48,818 nt of DNA from Bacteroidota bacterium. GTDB lineage: Bacteria > Bacteroidota > Ignavibacteria > UBA10030. The position numbers were made by a program, and so were the translations under genes. The stretch's first letter is position 1. The number at the start of each line of letters is the position of its first letter. The DNA lies in NCBI GenBank assembly GCA_026416125.1, contig JAOAFT010000016.1, positions 1 through 48,818 of the forward strand, written 5' to 3'. Of the stretch, positions 15,701-24,472 are shown one piece after another. Below the pieces are notes generated by a model, which did no database searches, had not been told where the DNA came from, and worked only from the letters and a program-made list of their open reading frames with translations.

Positions 15701-18031
15701 ATGTTGAGTATTGTAATGGAGTTTGTCGTGAATCGAACTATTACTTGCTTCAGTATTCTAGTCTTTGTTTTGACTGGTTGTACATCTCACAACACATTAT
15801 ATCGTTATCAAGGTACACCTTACGATTCAACTCGTGTATTGGAGCGGGTAGAGGTACTGCCGAATCTTCAATTGAACGACACAGTTTCCGTAGCCGAAGA
15901 TTCTCTTGGTGCAAATGGTGAGGTAGGAAATGGCTTTGATCCTTTTATTGCACAACGAATGGAAGAAGCAAGACAACGTTATATATCAGCATTAAATTTT
16001 CAAGAGAGTGGTGATACTCTCAACGCACAGCGAGAATTTGAAAATGCGATACAAATAATTAACGAACTTAGCGATTATCCAGATGTCGAAACCAACAAAG
16101 AGTTCATTGAACTCAGTCAGAGTATAGTTGATGATTATGAGAAATACATTGATAGAATTGATCAACTTAGTCCATACTCTTCACTCTACGCGTTTCTCGA
16201 AAAACTCAATCAAGCAATCGAGAGCGCAGATACAACAGCCATTGCAGATTCAATTCTTATACAAATCCCTCACGATATCGAATATGTTACGCAGGTACCA
16301 TTGCCATTAAATGAGTATGTTGAACGGGCTCTTTCGTTTTTCATGGGGAGAGGTCGTCATCACATTGAACGATGGCTGTACTTGTCCGGGAAATTTATGC
16401 CAATGATGAAACGAATCTTCAAAGAAGAGGGGATTCCTGAAGAATTGGTGTACCTCTCGATGACAGAGAGTGGCTTACGGTGCGATGCTAGGTCGTGGGC
16501 ACATGCTGTTGGTTTGTGGCAGTTTATGAAAGGGACAGGTGCACTCTATGGGTTACGGTCCAATTATTGGATTGATGAGCGACGGGACTTTGAAAAATCT
16601 ACACGTGCTGCAGCGCGACACTTGAAAGACTTGTATAATGAACTCGGCGATTGGAATTTAGTACTTGCATCCTACAATGCGGGAGCAGGGAGAATCTTCC
16701 GTGCAATTCGGCGGAGTGGAAGTACAGATTTTTGGGAATTGCGACGGTATCTTCCCCGGCAAACACGAAACTATGTACCTCAATACATTGCGGTGACGCG
16801 TATTGTCTTAGCACCCGAGAAACATGGATTTACAAATTACGAGATTGCTGATTCACTTGCTTACGATGTTGTAGAAATTAATGATTGTGTTGACCTTAGA
16901 ATACTTGCTCAGTGTGCAGGGACGTCTGTTGATACACTGAGAGAACTCAATCCAGAGCTTCTTCGATGGTGCACACCACCCGGGGTAAGTGGATATCGTT
17001 TTCGTATACCATTCGGACGGCGTGATGTGTTCATGCAACAGTATGCACAAATACCCCCTGAGCAAAAGAGAGATTGGTATATCCATATTGTTCGGCGAGG
17101 TGAAACGTTATCAAGAATTGCACAGAAGTATGGTGTGAGCACCTCAATTCTGCGTGAAGTGAACAATTTACGATCCGAAAGAAAACTTTCGGTTGGAAGT
17201 ACTCTCGCAATACCGATCCCATCGAACTCTGTTAGTGAGAAAGTTCCGTTTGATTACACACCTGATATTAAAGGAATGAATTTCAGTGGAATAAAAAGTT
17301 ATGCAACACGTGCTGAAAAGACTAATACATCACGAGGTACAGCACCCATTCCCAAAAATAGAGTGAAAGTACTCTACCATGTCAAAGCAGGTGATACAAT
17401 CGGACATATAGCAGAGTGGTATGGTGTACGTGCAAGTGACATTCGAAATTGGAATGATATTCCATATGGCAGTTACATTCGTACAGGTAGCACTCTCGTC
17501 ATTTATGTTGACTCTTCAAAGGTTGATTATGCTCGTCAAATTGATAAACTGTCATTCGCTGAAAAACAGGCACTTGTACAGCGGAATGATGAAAGTGAGA
17601 ATTTACCAGCGATAGCCAGAACATCACAGTCAACTGGTTTGAAGTGGATACAGCATGAAGTTAAGAAAGGAGAAACTCTCCAATCTATCGCTTGGCTTTA
17701 CCAAGTACGAATCGAAGATCTTAAAAAGTGGAATAACCTTCAATCATCAACAATTCGCATAGGTCAAAAGTTGCTCGTTAGTAATAAACAACTCAACGAT
17801 AAAGTTGATGATCAAACGATAGCTGTAGTAAAACAGTTTAAACCGAGCGTGCAAACAGTTAGTAAAGGAATTTTTTCTCCGCGTCATACTGTGAAAAAAG
17901 GTGAAACTCTTACAAGTATCGCTAAGAATTACGGAGTAAGTATCGAACAACTGAAGAAAGCAAATAACCTTCGTTCGAATCTTATTAAGGCTGGACAAGT
18001 ACTCACCATACCTCCGAAAGAAAAATCCTGA
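15701..18031 (+). CDS. mltD: MltD-type lytic transglycosylase with four LysM domains (lipoprotein)
   Basis: Cleaves peptidoglycan glycan strands to 1,6-anhydro products. Domain order: signal with lipobox LTGC, a low-complexity acidic segment, an SLT domain near residues 235-370 with catalytic Glu in SMTESGL (about 256) and the downstream SYNAGAG, a degenerate LysM-like stretch, then four LysM modules at about 458-503, 558-604, 650-696 and 727-773. The ATG at 15701 lacks a Shine-Dalgarno. An in-frame GTG at 15728 has TGGAG 6 nt upstream and would give a textbook lipoprotein signal peptide, so the true start may be 15728. Four LysM repeats is more than the two or three in many MltD proteins. 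A 159-nt gap follows with no gene. Confidence 0.93.
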   Translation: MLSIVMEFVVNRTITCFSILVFVLTGCTSHNTLYRYQGTPYDSTRVLERVEVLPNLQLNDTVSVAEDSLGANGEVGNGFDPFIAQRMEEARQRYISALNFQESGDTLNAQREFENAIQIINELSDYPDVETNKEFIELSQSIVDDYEKYIDRIDQLSPYSSLYAFLEKLNQAIESADTTAIADSILIQIPHDIEYVTQVPLPLNEYVERALSFFMGRGRHHIERWLYLSGKFMPMMKRIFKEEGIPEELVYLSMTESGLRCDARSWAHAVGLWQFMKGTGALYGLRSNYWIDERRDFEKSTRAAARHLKDLYNELGDWNLVLASYNAGAGRIFRAIRRSGSTDFWELRRYLPRQTRNYVPQYIAVTRIVLAPEKHGFTNYEIADSLAYDVVEINDCVDLRILAQCAGTSVDTLRELNPELLRWCTPPGVSGYRFRIPFGRRDVFMQQYAQIPPEQKRDWYIHIVRRGETLSRIAQKYGVSTSILREVNNLRSERKLSVGSTLAIPIPSNSVSEKVPFDYTPDIKGMNFSGIKSYATRAEKTNTSRGTAPIPKNRVKVLYHVKAGDTIGHIAEWYGVRASDIRNWNDIPYGSYIRTGSTLVIYVDSSKVDYARQIDKLSFAEKQALVQRNDESENLPAIARTSQSTGLKWIQHEVKKGETLQSIAWLYQVRIEDLKKWNNLQSSTIRIGQKLLVSNKQLNDKVDDQTIAVVKQFKPSVQTVSKGIFSPRHTVKKGETLTSIAKNYGVSIEQLKKANNLRSNLIKAGQVLTIPPKEKS

Positions 18032-18190
18032 CAATCCTGTTGGGGCTGAAGAATATTCAAGAACAAGATAGTTATTAATGATTTATTGTAAACTTAACAA
18101 ATATTTTTACTTCTGTATTTGCTTCTCGAAGTTTTTACGATAAATTTCATAAGCATGAAAACTGACGGGTGTAGGTATAAATAGTAACAC

Positions 18191-20341
18191 ATGGTAACTT
18201 TTAAGTACTCACGAATTATACAATACACTGTGATTGTTGTAGTTAGTCTCCGTATTCCTGTGTACCTTTACACGCAATCACTGAATAAGCCGTTGGATAA
18301 TGTAACAACGTATTATACCAATATTGGGAAAATTGGGTTAACCGTTACAAATTTTGGAACAATTGGGACACGGAATCAAATGTGGCCTAATCAACCGTCG
18401 TGCGAGTATCCACTCGGTTCTCGAATTGAACATATTGTCCAGGGTGGATTGTGGATTGGAGCACGACCACGTCAATATGGCTTTCCAGTAGTTTCGTGTG
18501 CGTTTTACAGAGGTAGTGCGGATGATATCTCCGAGTTTACAACTGAACGCGGTGCGACAATAATTCAGCGTTCCTCTCTTTCAACATCTCAATACTTCAG
18601 TGAAGCAGCAATTAGCCACCAAGATTTTGTCGCAGAATTCACAGATCGATATACACGGGTACCACAAACAGGTGATTCACTTATAAACCATTTTCCTATC
18701 GGTGTGAGAGTACGTTTAGAGAGTTATGCATGGAATTTTCCGTTTGCTGAGAACTACGTTATTCTCAATTATACTATTTACAATGAAAATCCGGATACAC
18801 TCGAAGATGTATACGTTGGACTATGTTGTGAAAATACAGTTCGAAACACTAACTATGTACGTCCTGGTGCAACTGGGTATTTTTTCTCATCAGGTAATGG
18901 ATATGATTCTCTCGCACGAATGATGTATGGCTTTGAAATAAACCCCAGTCCTGGCAGTGTACCAGCAGATAGTTATGTTGGTGAAGCTCTTTTAGGAACA
19001 ACGCCTTTTCCCGATGGGGTAACATCGGTGAGCGAACTCTCAAAGAAAATGTACATGAATGTGTGGCGTTACAGTTCTGGTGCGAACGATCTATACTACC
19101 CCAGCGTTGACTACGATGCTGCAAATCCATACAATAGCAAGTACACACGACTAACTCAATCAAATCCACGGCAAACACTCACTACGATTCGTACGAGTCC
19201 GAATAACTACATAACAATGATATCGGTCGGTCCGTGGACTCGCGTTGCTCCAAGGGATTCAATCAACGTGGTTTTTGCTATTATTTGTGCAAAGAAGGCT
19301 GGAACACAACACGAAATGAACGACACACGGGAAGCACGTGAGAATCTCTATAAAGCTCTTGCATGGGTACAACGTGCATACACTGGTGAGGACATTAATG
19401 GTAATAATCAACTTGATTTAGGCGAGGATATCGTTACTAGAGTACCAGGGGGGTTACTCGCTGTGCCTGATGGAAAACTTACAAGATATGTTTTACCAAC
19501 ACCACCGAATCAACCCAAAGTGCGCGTTCAAGTATCGAATCAATCAGTTGTATTATATTGGGATAAATCTGCAGAGTATTCTCTCGATCCACTTAGTGGA
19601 CGGTACGATTTTGCAGGGTACAGGATTTACAGGACAAAACCAGGTAGTGATTTTCGTACAAGTTCTACATGGTTAATGGATATTTCATTGATTGGTGAGT
19701 TTGATCGATCCGATGATACAATCGGTTACAATACAGGTTTAAAACGTATTCTCATTGATACATCAGCTTCATTTTCAGGTCTTACATTTCCAGGAGATAC
19801 CACACGGTACTACTACCGGTTCCCACCACTTGGTGATGCGATACCGCAACTCAATGGGTGGCAGTACGTTTACGGAGTATCGGCTTATGATCAAGGAGAT
19901 GCGCTCAACAACCTTCTATCAATGGAAAGTGCAATGACGTTAGTCAATGTATTAACAGGGGCACAACCCACAAGTGATCCGAATGTTGAGGTTGGCGTAT
20001 ACCCCAATCCATACTATGTGCATGCATATTGGGATGGTAGTGGTGAGCGAACTCGGAAGTTATATTTTACGAATTTACCTGCTCGTGCAACTATTACGAT
20101 CTACACGCTTGCAGGGGATGTGGTTGCTGAATTGGAACACACAACACGGAGTATCGGCACTGACATCGAGTGGTTCCGTAGGTATGGAAGTTCAATTCCA
20201 ATGGTTACCACAGGGGGTGAACATGCGTGGGATCTGTTAACAAAAAATGATCAGGCAATTGCGACAGGACTATACTTATTTACCGTAAAAGACCATGATA
20301 CAGGTATTGTAAAGCGAGGGAAATTTTTAGTTATAAAGTAA
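18191..20341 (+). CDS. Large secreted protein with FnIII-like and FlgD/T9SS-type C-terminal domains
   Basis: A 716-aa exported protein of unknown function. Residues about 8-28 are a signal peptide or anchor. The body is beta-rich and aromatic, contains a calcium-loop-like DINGNNQLDLGED at about 402-414, a fibronectin III-like stretch at about 445-500 (VVLYWDKSAEY, GYRIYRTKPGS), and a C-terminal FlgD-like Ig domain at about 640-716 (TITIYTLAGDVV, ATGLYLFTVKD, KRGKFLVIK), the fold used for type IX secretion sorting. The start lacks a Shine-Dalgarno; a TATAAA lies 10 nt upstream without a matching -35. It heads the surface cluster that runs to 29434. Confidence 0.8.
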   Translation: MVTFKYSRIIQYTVIVVVSLRIPVYLYTQSLNKPLDNVTTYYTNIGKIGLTVTNFGTIGTRNQMWPNQPSCEYPLGSRIEHIVQGGLWIGARPRQYGFPVVSCAFYRGSADDISEFTTERGATIIQRSSLSTSQYFSEAAISHQDFVAEFTDRYTRVPQTGDSLINHFPIGVRVRLESYAWNFPFAENYVILNYTIYNENPDTLEDVYVGLCCENTVRNTNYVRPGATGYFFSSGNGYDSLARMMYGFEINPSPGSVPADSYVGEALLGTTPFPDGVTSVSELSKKMYMNVWRYSSGANDLYYPSVDYDAANPYNSKYTRLTQSNPRQTLTTIRTSPNNYITMISVGPWTRVAPRDSINVVFAIICAKKAGTQHEMNDTREARENLYKALAWVQRAYTGEDINGNNQLDLGEDIVTRVPGGLLAVPDGKLTRYVLPTPPNQPKVRVQVSNQSVVLYWDKSAEYSLDPLSGRYDFAGYRIYRTKPGSDFRTSSTWLMDISLIGEFDRSDDTIGYNTGLKRILIDTSASFSGLTFPGDTTRYYYRFPPLGDAIPQLNGWQYVYGVSAYDQGDALNNLLSMESAMTLVNVLTGAQPTSDPNVEVGVYPNPYYVHAYWDGSGERTRKLYFTNLPARATITIYTLAGDVVAELEHTTRSIGTDIEWFRRYGSSIPMVTTGGEHAWDLLTKNDQAIATGLYLFTVKDHDTGIVKRGKFLVIK

Positions 20342-20359
20342 CCTGAAAGGAGTAATCCA

Positions 20360-22681
20360 ATGAAATGTTTGAGAACAATATCATTGCTTTTGTTAACTAC
20401 CTGTGTTCTTCTCGAAGCACAGGTAAAGATTCCTAAAAAAATATCGAAACTGCAGGAAGAAGCAAATCCATATCCATTAGTGTCTATTCGCGATATTCAG
20501 TTTGTACCATACGATTCCTTGGTTGAAGTTGAAAAAGTAGGTGCAAATGTTTCAACGAATTGGTTGAAGCAGGTCTCTCCACGTTCAGTTGCGAAACTTG
20601 GACGAAGAGATACCATTGAAGTTGTTGGTCAAATTATTGTACCGCCAAAAGTTATTACGTTTACAGGTATAGGTGGGTACAATATGGTGCTCCGTGATAC
20701 CTCTGCTGAAACCGCCTCTGGTGCATGGAGTTCGGTGTTCGTACGGACAGCTCAAGCAACTGATACATTTGCGCTCTTCAATGCGGGACTTCTTACCTAT
20801 AAACCAGGGGATATTATCCGGATTCGATGCTATGTAGATGAATTTCCATCAAATAATACTGTAAGCTATACCCAATTAGTACCTGTGGCAGCAAATTTTA
20901 GAGCAACTTCAACAATGAGTCAGTGTGTTGAGTATATTGATACAAAACCATTGCCACCTGTTCCACGCCTCACTGCAGGAGAGTTTATGCAAGGTACATA
21001 CGGGAGTGGGAAGGTAAAATTCACTACGGGCGAACAATGGGAATGTGCCTACGTTGAACTAACTGATCTTGTTGTTGTTTCGCATGTTAATAGTACAAAT
21101 GGAACGTTTGCGATGGTCGATAAGTATGGGAACGAAATCTCATCAATGGATGGCTCGAAATGGTTTACATTACGGGTTCATAAAGACCCATCATCTACGT
21201 ACACACTTCCAGCGTTAGGGCAAATGATTGATACGATTCGTGGGTATATTGCTTCCAATAGTGGTACTGAAGCAGCACGAGGGTATCGCATTTTCCCAGT
21301 ATTTCCTGGTGATATTGTGTATGGAAAAGTTGTTATGCCGAATATAAGTTCACATCGTCGTACACCAGTTGCAGTGACTACAAATGATTCTGTTCAAATT
21401 TCTATAAAAGCATATAATGTTGGTGATTCAACAACAGCAATACGCGCTGTACGATTATTCTATAGCATTAACAATGCTAAGTTTGATTCACTGCTTATGA
21501 TTCCTAACCCAATGGATTCAACCTATTCGGTGACACTTCCGAAATATCCAGTAGGGACTTTTGTACGTTATTTTTGTAGAGTTGAAACAAAAGTAGGATT
21601 GAAGGCGCACTACGCAAATGCAGCCGGTGGTACTGCGTGGTCCGATACTTCACAAGGATTTTTCTTCTATACAGTAAGTAATGGCAATTATACAATTCAT
21701 GATGTGCAATATACACCATTTAAGAACGGTACAAGCGGTTTATTAGGTGCTACTGTTACTGTGGCAGGAATTGTTACAGCTGATACGTCGGCCTTGAACA
21801 TTGGTTCCAATGGTATTACACCATGGTACATTCAAAGTAATAATCAACCGTGGAATGGTATTTGGATCTATGGTACTATCGATACCTTATACTCACTCCG
21901 TATTGGCGATAGTATACTTGTAACAGGTACAGTACAAGAGTTTTTACAAGGTACAACAGGGAGTGTCCATCGTGTTACTCGACTCGGTAATGTTTCGAAT
22001 GTTACAATTGTTGCGAGAGGGAAAGAATTGCCAACACCCGTTGTTTTGACAACGGGAGCTTTTGCTGGTTCGAATGCTTTTTTAACAGCTGAACCATACG
22101 AAGGAATGGTTGTCCGTTTTGAGAATGTTACTGTAACTGATACATATCCAACCTATTCCGATAATACAGAATATGCGATTAACGATGGAACTGGACAAAT
22201 TCTAGTTCGTTCAGCTGATGGGAAGAATAGTTATTCTCCAATACTTGGCGATACACTTTTCAATAAGACGATATTGAAGACAGGTGATCGGTTTAGTTAT
22301 ATCCAAGGAATTGTACATTATAGCTGGGGATTCTACAAAATTGTTCCCCGTACCAATAGCGACTTTGGTAAATATATTCCAGTAACAAGTGTTCAACAAG
22401 TTGCTGTACATGTACCGTCAGAGTATTTTCTTTCTCAGAACTATCCAAATCCATTCAACCCAACAACACGAATTGATTTTGCACTGCCAAAATCTGGCCC
22501 AGTATCGTTAACTATTTTCAATACCCTTGGCCAAGTGGTTGCAAAACTTGTCGATGGGTACTATACTGCAGGAACATACACAGTGCAATTCGACGGAAAA
22601 CATTTACCAAGCGGGTTATATTTCTATCGACTTCAAACAGAGCAACAAACATTAACGAAGAAGATGGTACTTTTGAAGTGA
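20360..22681 (+). CDS. Secreted protein with repeated OB-fold-like modules and T9SS sorting domain
   Basis: A 773-aa exported protein. Signal peptide at residues 1-20. Two pairs of OB-fold-like modules appear, in the style of those on extracellular nucleases (DUF5689/YhcR OB type): about 70-190, 200-320, 455-560 and 580-675, with recurring phrases such as GDIIRIRCYV, GDSILVTGTVQEF and INDGTGQILVR. No nuclease catalytic domain is present. The C-terminus (about 695-773) is a clear T9SS type A sorting domain, with QNYPNPFNPTT, FNTLGQVV and SGLYFYRL. GGAG precedes the ATG, 18 nt after the previous stop. The perfect terminator at 22699 follows. OB modules suggest nucleic-acid or carbohydrate binding outside the cell; this is inference. 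Confidence 0.83.
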   Translation: MKCLRTISLLLLTTCVLLEAQVKIPKKISKLQEEANPYPLVSIRDIQFVPYDSLVEVEKVGANVSTNWLKQVSPRSVAKLGRRDTIEVVGQIIVPPKVITFTGIGGYNMVLRDTSAETASGAWSSVFVRTAQATDTFALFNAGLLTYKPGDIIRIRCYVDEFPSNNTVSYTQLVPVAANFRATSTMSQCVEYIDTKPLPPVPRLTAGEFMQGTYGSGKVKFTTGEQWECAYVELTDLVVVSHVNSTNGTFAMVDKYGNEISSMDGSKWFTLRVHKDPSSTYTLPALGQMIDTIRGYIASNSGTEAARGYRIFPVFPGDIVYGKVVMPNISSHRRTPVAVTTNDSVQISIKAYNVGDSTTAIRAVRLFYSINNAKFDSLLMIPNPMDSTYSVTLPKYPVGTFVRYFCRVETKVGLKAHYANAAGGTAWSDTSQGFFFYTVSNGNYTIHDVQYTPFKNGTSGLLGATVTVAGIVTADTSALNIGSNGITPWYIQSNNQPWNGIWIYGTIDTLYSLRIGDSILVTGTVQEFLQGTTGSVHRVTRLGNVSNVTIVARGKELPTPVVLTTGAFAGSNAFLTAEPYEGMVVRFENVTVTDTYPTYSDNTEYAINDGTGQILVRSADGKNSYSPILGDTLFNKTILKTGDRFSYIQGIVHYSWGFYKIVPRTNSDFGKYIPVTSVQQVAVHVPSEYFLSQNYPNPFNPTTRIDFALPKSGPVSLTIFNTLGQVVAKLVDGYYTAGTYTVQFDGKHLPSGLYFYRLQTEQQTLTKKMVLLK

Positions 22682-22698
22682 GAACCTTATACGCACTG

Positions 22699-22730
22699 GA
22701 GGGAGTTGTTTTTACAACTCCCTCGTTTAT
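22699..22730 (+). terminator. Strong hairpin terminator inside the surface cluster
   Basis: A perfect 11-bp stem (GAGGGAGTTGT at 22699-22709, ACAACTCCCTC at 22714-22724) closes a TTTT loop and is followed by GTTTATAT. The T-tract is weak, so it may be partial or may protect the upstream mRNA end. It divides the two T9SS proteins from the receptor genes. Confidence 0.7.
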
Positions 22731-22747
22731 ATGGTGTAGTCTGCTAG

Positions 22748-24472
22748 ATGATGGATCGTAGAATGTACAAGACCATACTTTTATTAATCTTTACTTTTTT
22801 CCCATTTATATTCTTTGGTTGTGTTAAACGGCATCCTTCTGCCACGCTTCAAAATCAACCCCCAAGAACATACTTTTGGTTGGTACCAGACAGTGTGCTA
22901 GCAGATGGTATCAGTAAACAAACGCTCCATTGGTGGGGCGAAGATCCGGATGGTATAGTAAAGGCGTACCTACTTGCTGTTGTACCAGATCTCCAAGCAC
23001 TACCAACACCTGATACTCTTGAATATACGTTTACATACAAGAGTGACAGCCTCCTTAGTTTTCCTATTCGACAAGCTCGACAAACCTTCTTAGTGGCACT
23101 CCGTGCTGTTGATAATTCATTTTCGCCTACGTTGCCCGAAGGTATAAAAGTACGGCTATACCCCCAGTTCTACTGGGATGTTAATAGAAATGGGATCTAT
23201 GATGGTGGAGATGTTGATTTATCAGTGTATCGAGGTGCTGTTGATATGTATGGTGCACAGCAACAAATACCAATTAGAAATACACCTCCACAACTTCACT
23301 ACGTGTCTGATGAAGCAGATCCCAGTGTGTATGCTGAACCACCAAAAGTAACATTCCCAACTGCAAGTTTTTCATGGATAGGTACTGATATTGATGGGAA
23401 TGAAACAATAACTTCATACCGTTTATCGTTGAATGATTCGACGTTTACGTTTTCACTTGTCATTTCAGGAAGGTATACAACTGTAACACTCATAGTACCA
23501 CGACAACGTCTTGACAATACAAATACCACTGTAGTCGATGCCGATGTGGTTGTTGGAACATCGTCAAATCTTCGTAGTCTTGGTACGCTTTCTGGCTTAC
23601 GATTGAACGACACGAATAAGCTCTATGTGCAAGCTGTTGACATTGCTGGGGACAGAAGCAAACCACTTCGGTTCCCATCTCCTGGACGAACATGGTACGT
23701 AAAGAAACCTAGAGGTAAACTTCTCATCGTAGCCGATTACATTGGCGGAGGAGATTCTTCTCTTGTTCGGCGATATTATTTCGATAGTGTCTTCGCTCGG
23801 ATTCCAGCTGTAGTTGCTGATGGATTTGATTTTTTAAACATCCGAATAGGAACAACACAAACTCGTTCTCTCGGTGAGTATGTTCCAGCACTTCAACATA
23901 TAAATCCTGCATTTATCCAAATGTTGAGAATGTATGAGTGTGTCTTGTGGTACACTGATGGAACACCAAGTTACGCTGTTGCACGCTATTCATTACCGGA
24001 GTACTGTAATGCTGGGGGGCATTTAATCTTTACTATGAAATTTTTAAATCAGTATGACGATAACGGTGATCCAGGAAACGCACTACTAGATATTGTGCCA
24101 ATCGATACATTGTCAAGAACATCGTTTCGTGATACTAATGGTGTGAGTGTTACCCGTTTTTCAGGACTCATAGTTCCAGATTCATCGATGGGGAATGATA
24201 TATATCCACCACTTGTCTTTAAGTTAAATATACAAGCTGGAATTTGTTTATACCCCGTTGTAAAAAACGTAGCGGCTCGTTACCTATACTATTTACCGGA
24301 TTCAAAAGCACCATTTGTGTATAGACGTACACCAGTTGCAGTAATGGATGAACGAAAGCGCATTATTTTCCTAACGCTTCCACTAGATCGAATGTCCGCA
24401 GTTTATCCAATGGGCGGTGGAGTGATCGAATTTTTCAAGAAAGCATTTCGTGATTTTGGTATATATCAATGA
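22748..24472 (+). CDS. Large lipoprotein of unknown function
   Basis: A 574-aa lipoprotein: hydrophobic signal ending in FFGC, with Cys about residue 25 (from ATG 22748). ATGs at 22751 and 22763 are alternative starts, and none has a clear Shine-Dalgarno. The mature protein begins with Ig-like repeats (WWGEDPDGIVKAYLLAV; a similar SWIGTDIDGNETITSYRLSL further on), has a calcium-loop-like DVNRNGIYDGGDVD near 145-158, and ends in an alpha/beta stretch (KLLIVADYIGGGDSSLVRRYY, CVLWYTDGTPSY, GGHLIFTMKF) resembling class I glutamine-amidotransferase-like folds. Its stop overlaps the receptor start by 4 nt (ATGA), so it is probably a surface partner of that receptor, in the manner of SusD-type or accessory lipoproteins. 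It is not recognisably SusD. Confidence 0.75.
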   Translation: MMDRRMYKTILLLIFTFFPFIFFGCVKRHPSATLQNQPPRTYFWLVPDSVLADGISKQTLHWWGEDPDGIVKAYLLAVVPDLQALPTPDTLEYTFTYKSDSLLSFPIRQARQTFLVALRAVDNSFSPTLPEGIKVRLYPQFYWDVNRNGIYDGGDVDLSVYRGAVDMYGAQQQIPIRNTPPQLHYVSDEADPSVYAEPPKVTFPTASFSWIGTDIDGNETITSYRLSLNDSTFTFSLVISGRYTTVTLIVPRQRLDNTNTTVVDADVVVGTSSNLRSLGTLSGLRLNDTNKLYVQAVDIAGDRSKPLRFPSPGRTWYVKKPRGKLLIVADYIGGGDSSLVRRYYFDSVFARIPAVVADGFDFLNIRIGTTQTRSLGEYVPALQHINPAFIQMLRMYECVLWYTDGTPSYAVARYSLPEYCNAGGHLIFTMKFLNQYDDNGDPGNALLDIVPIDTLSRTSFRDTNGVSVTRFSGLIVPDSSMGNDIYPPLVFKLNIQAGICLYPVVKNVAARYLYYLPDSKAPFVYRRTPVAVMDERKRIIFLTLPLDRMSAVYPMGGGVIEFFKKAFRDFGIYQ

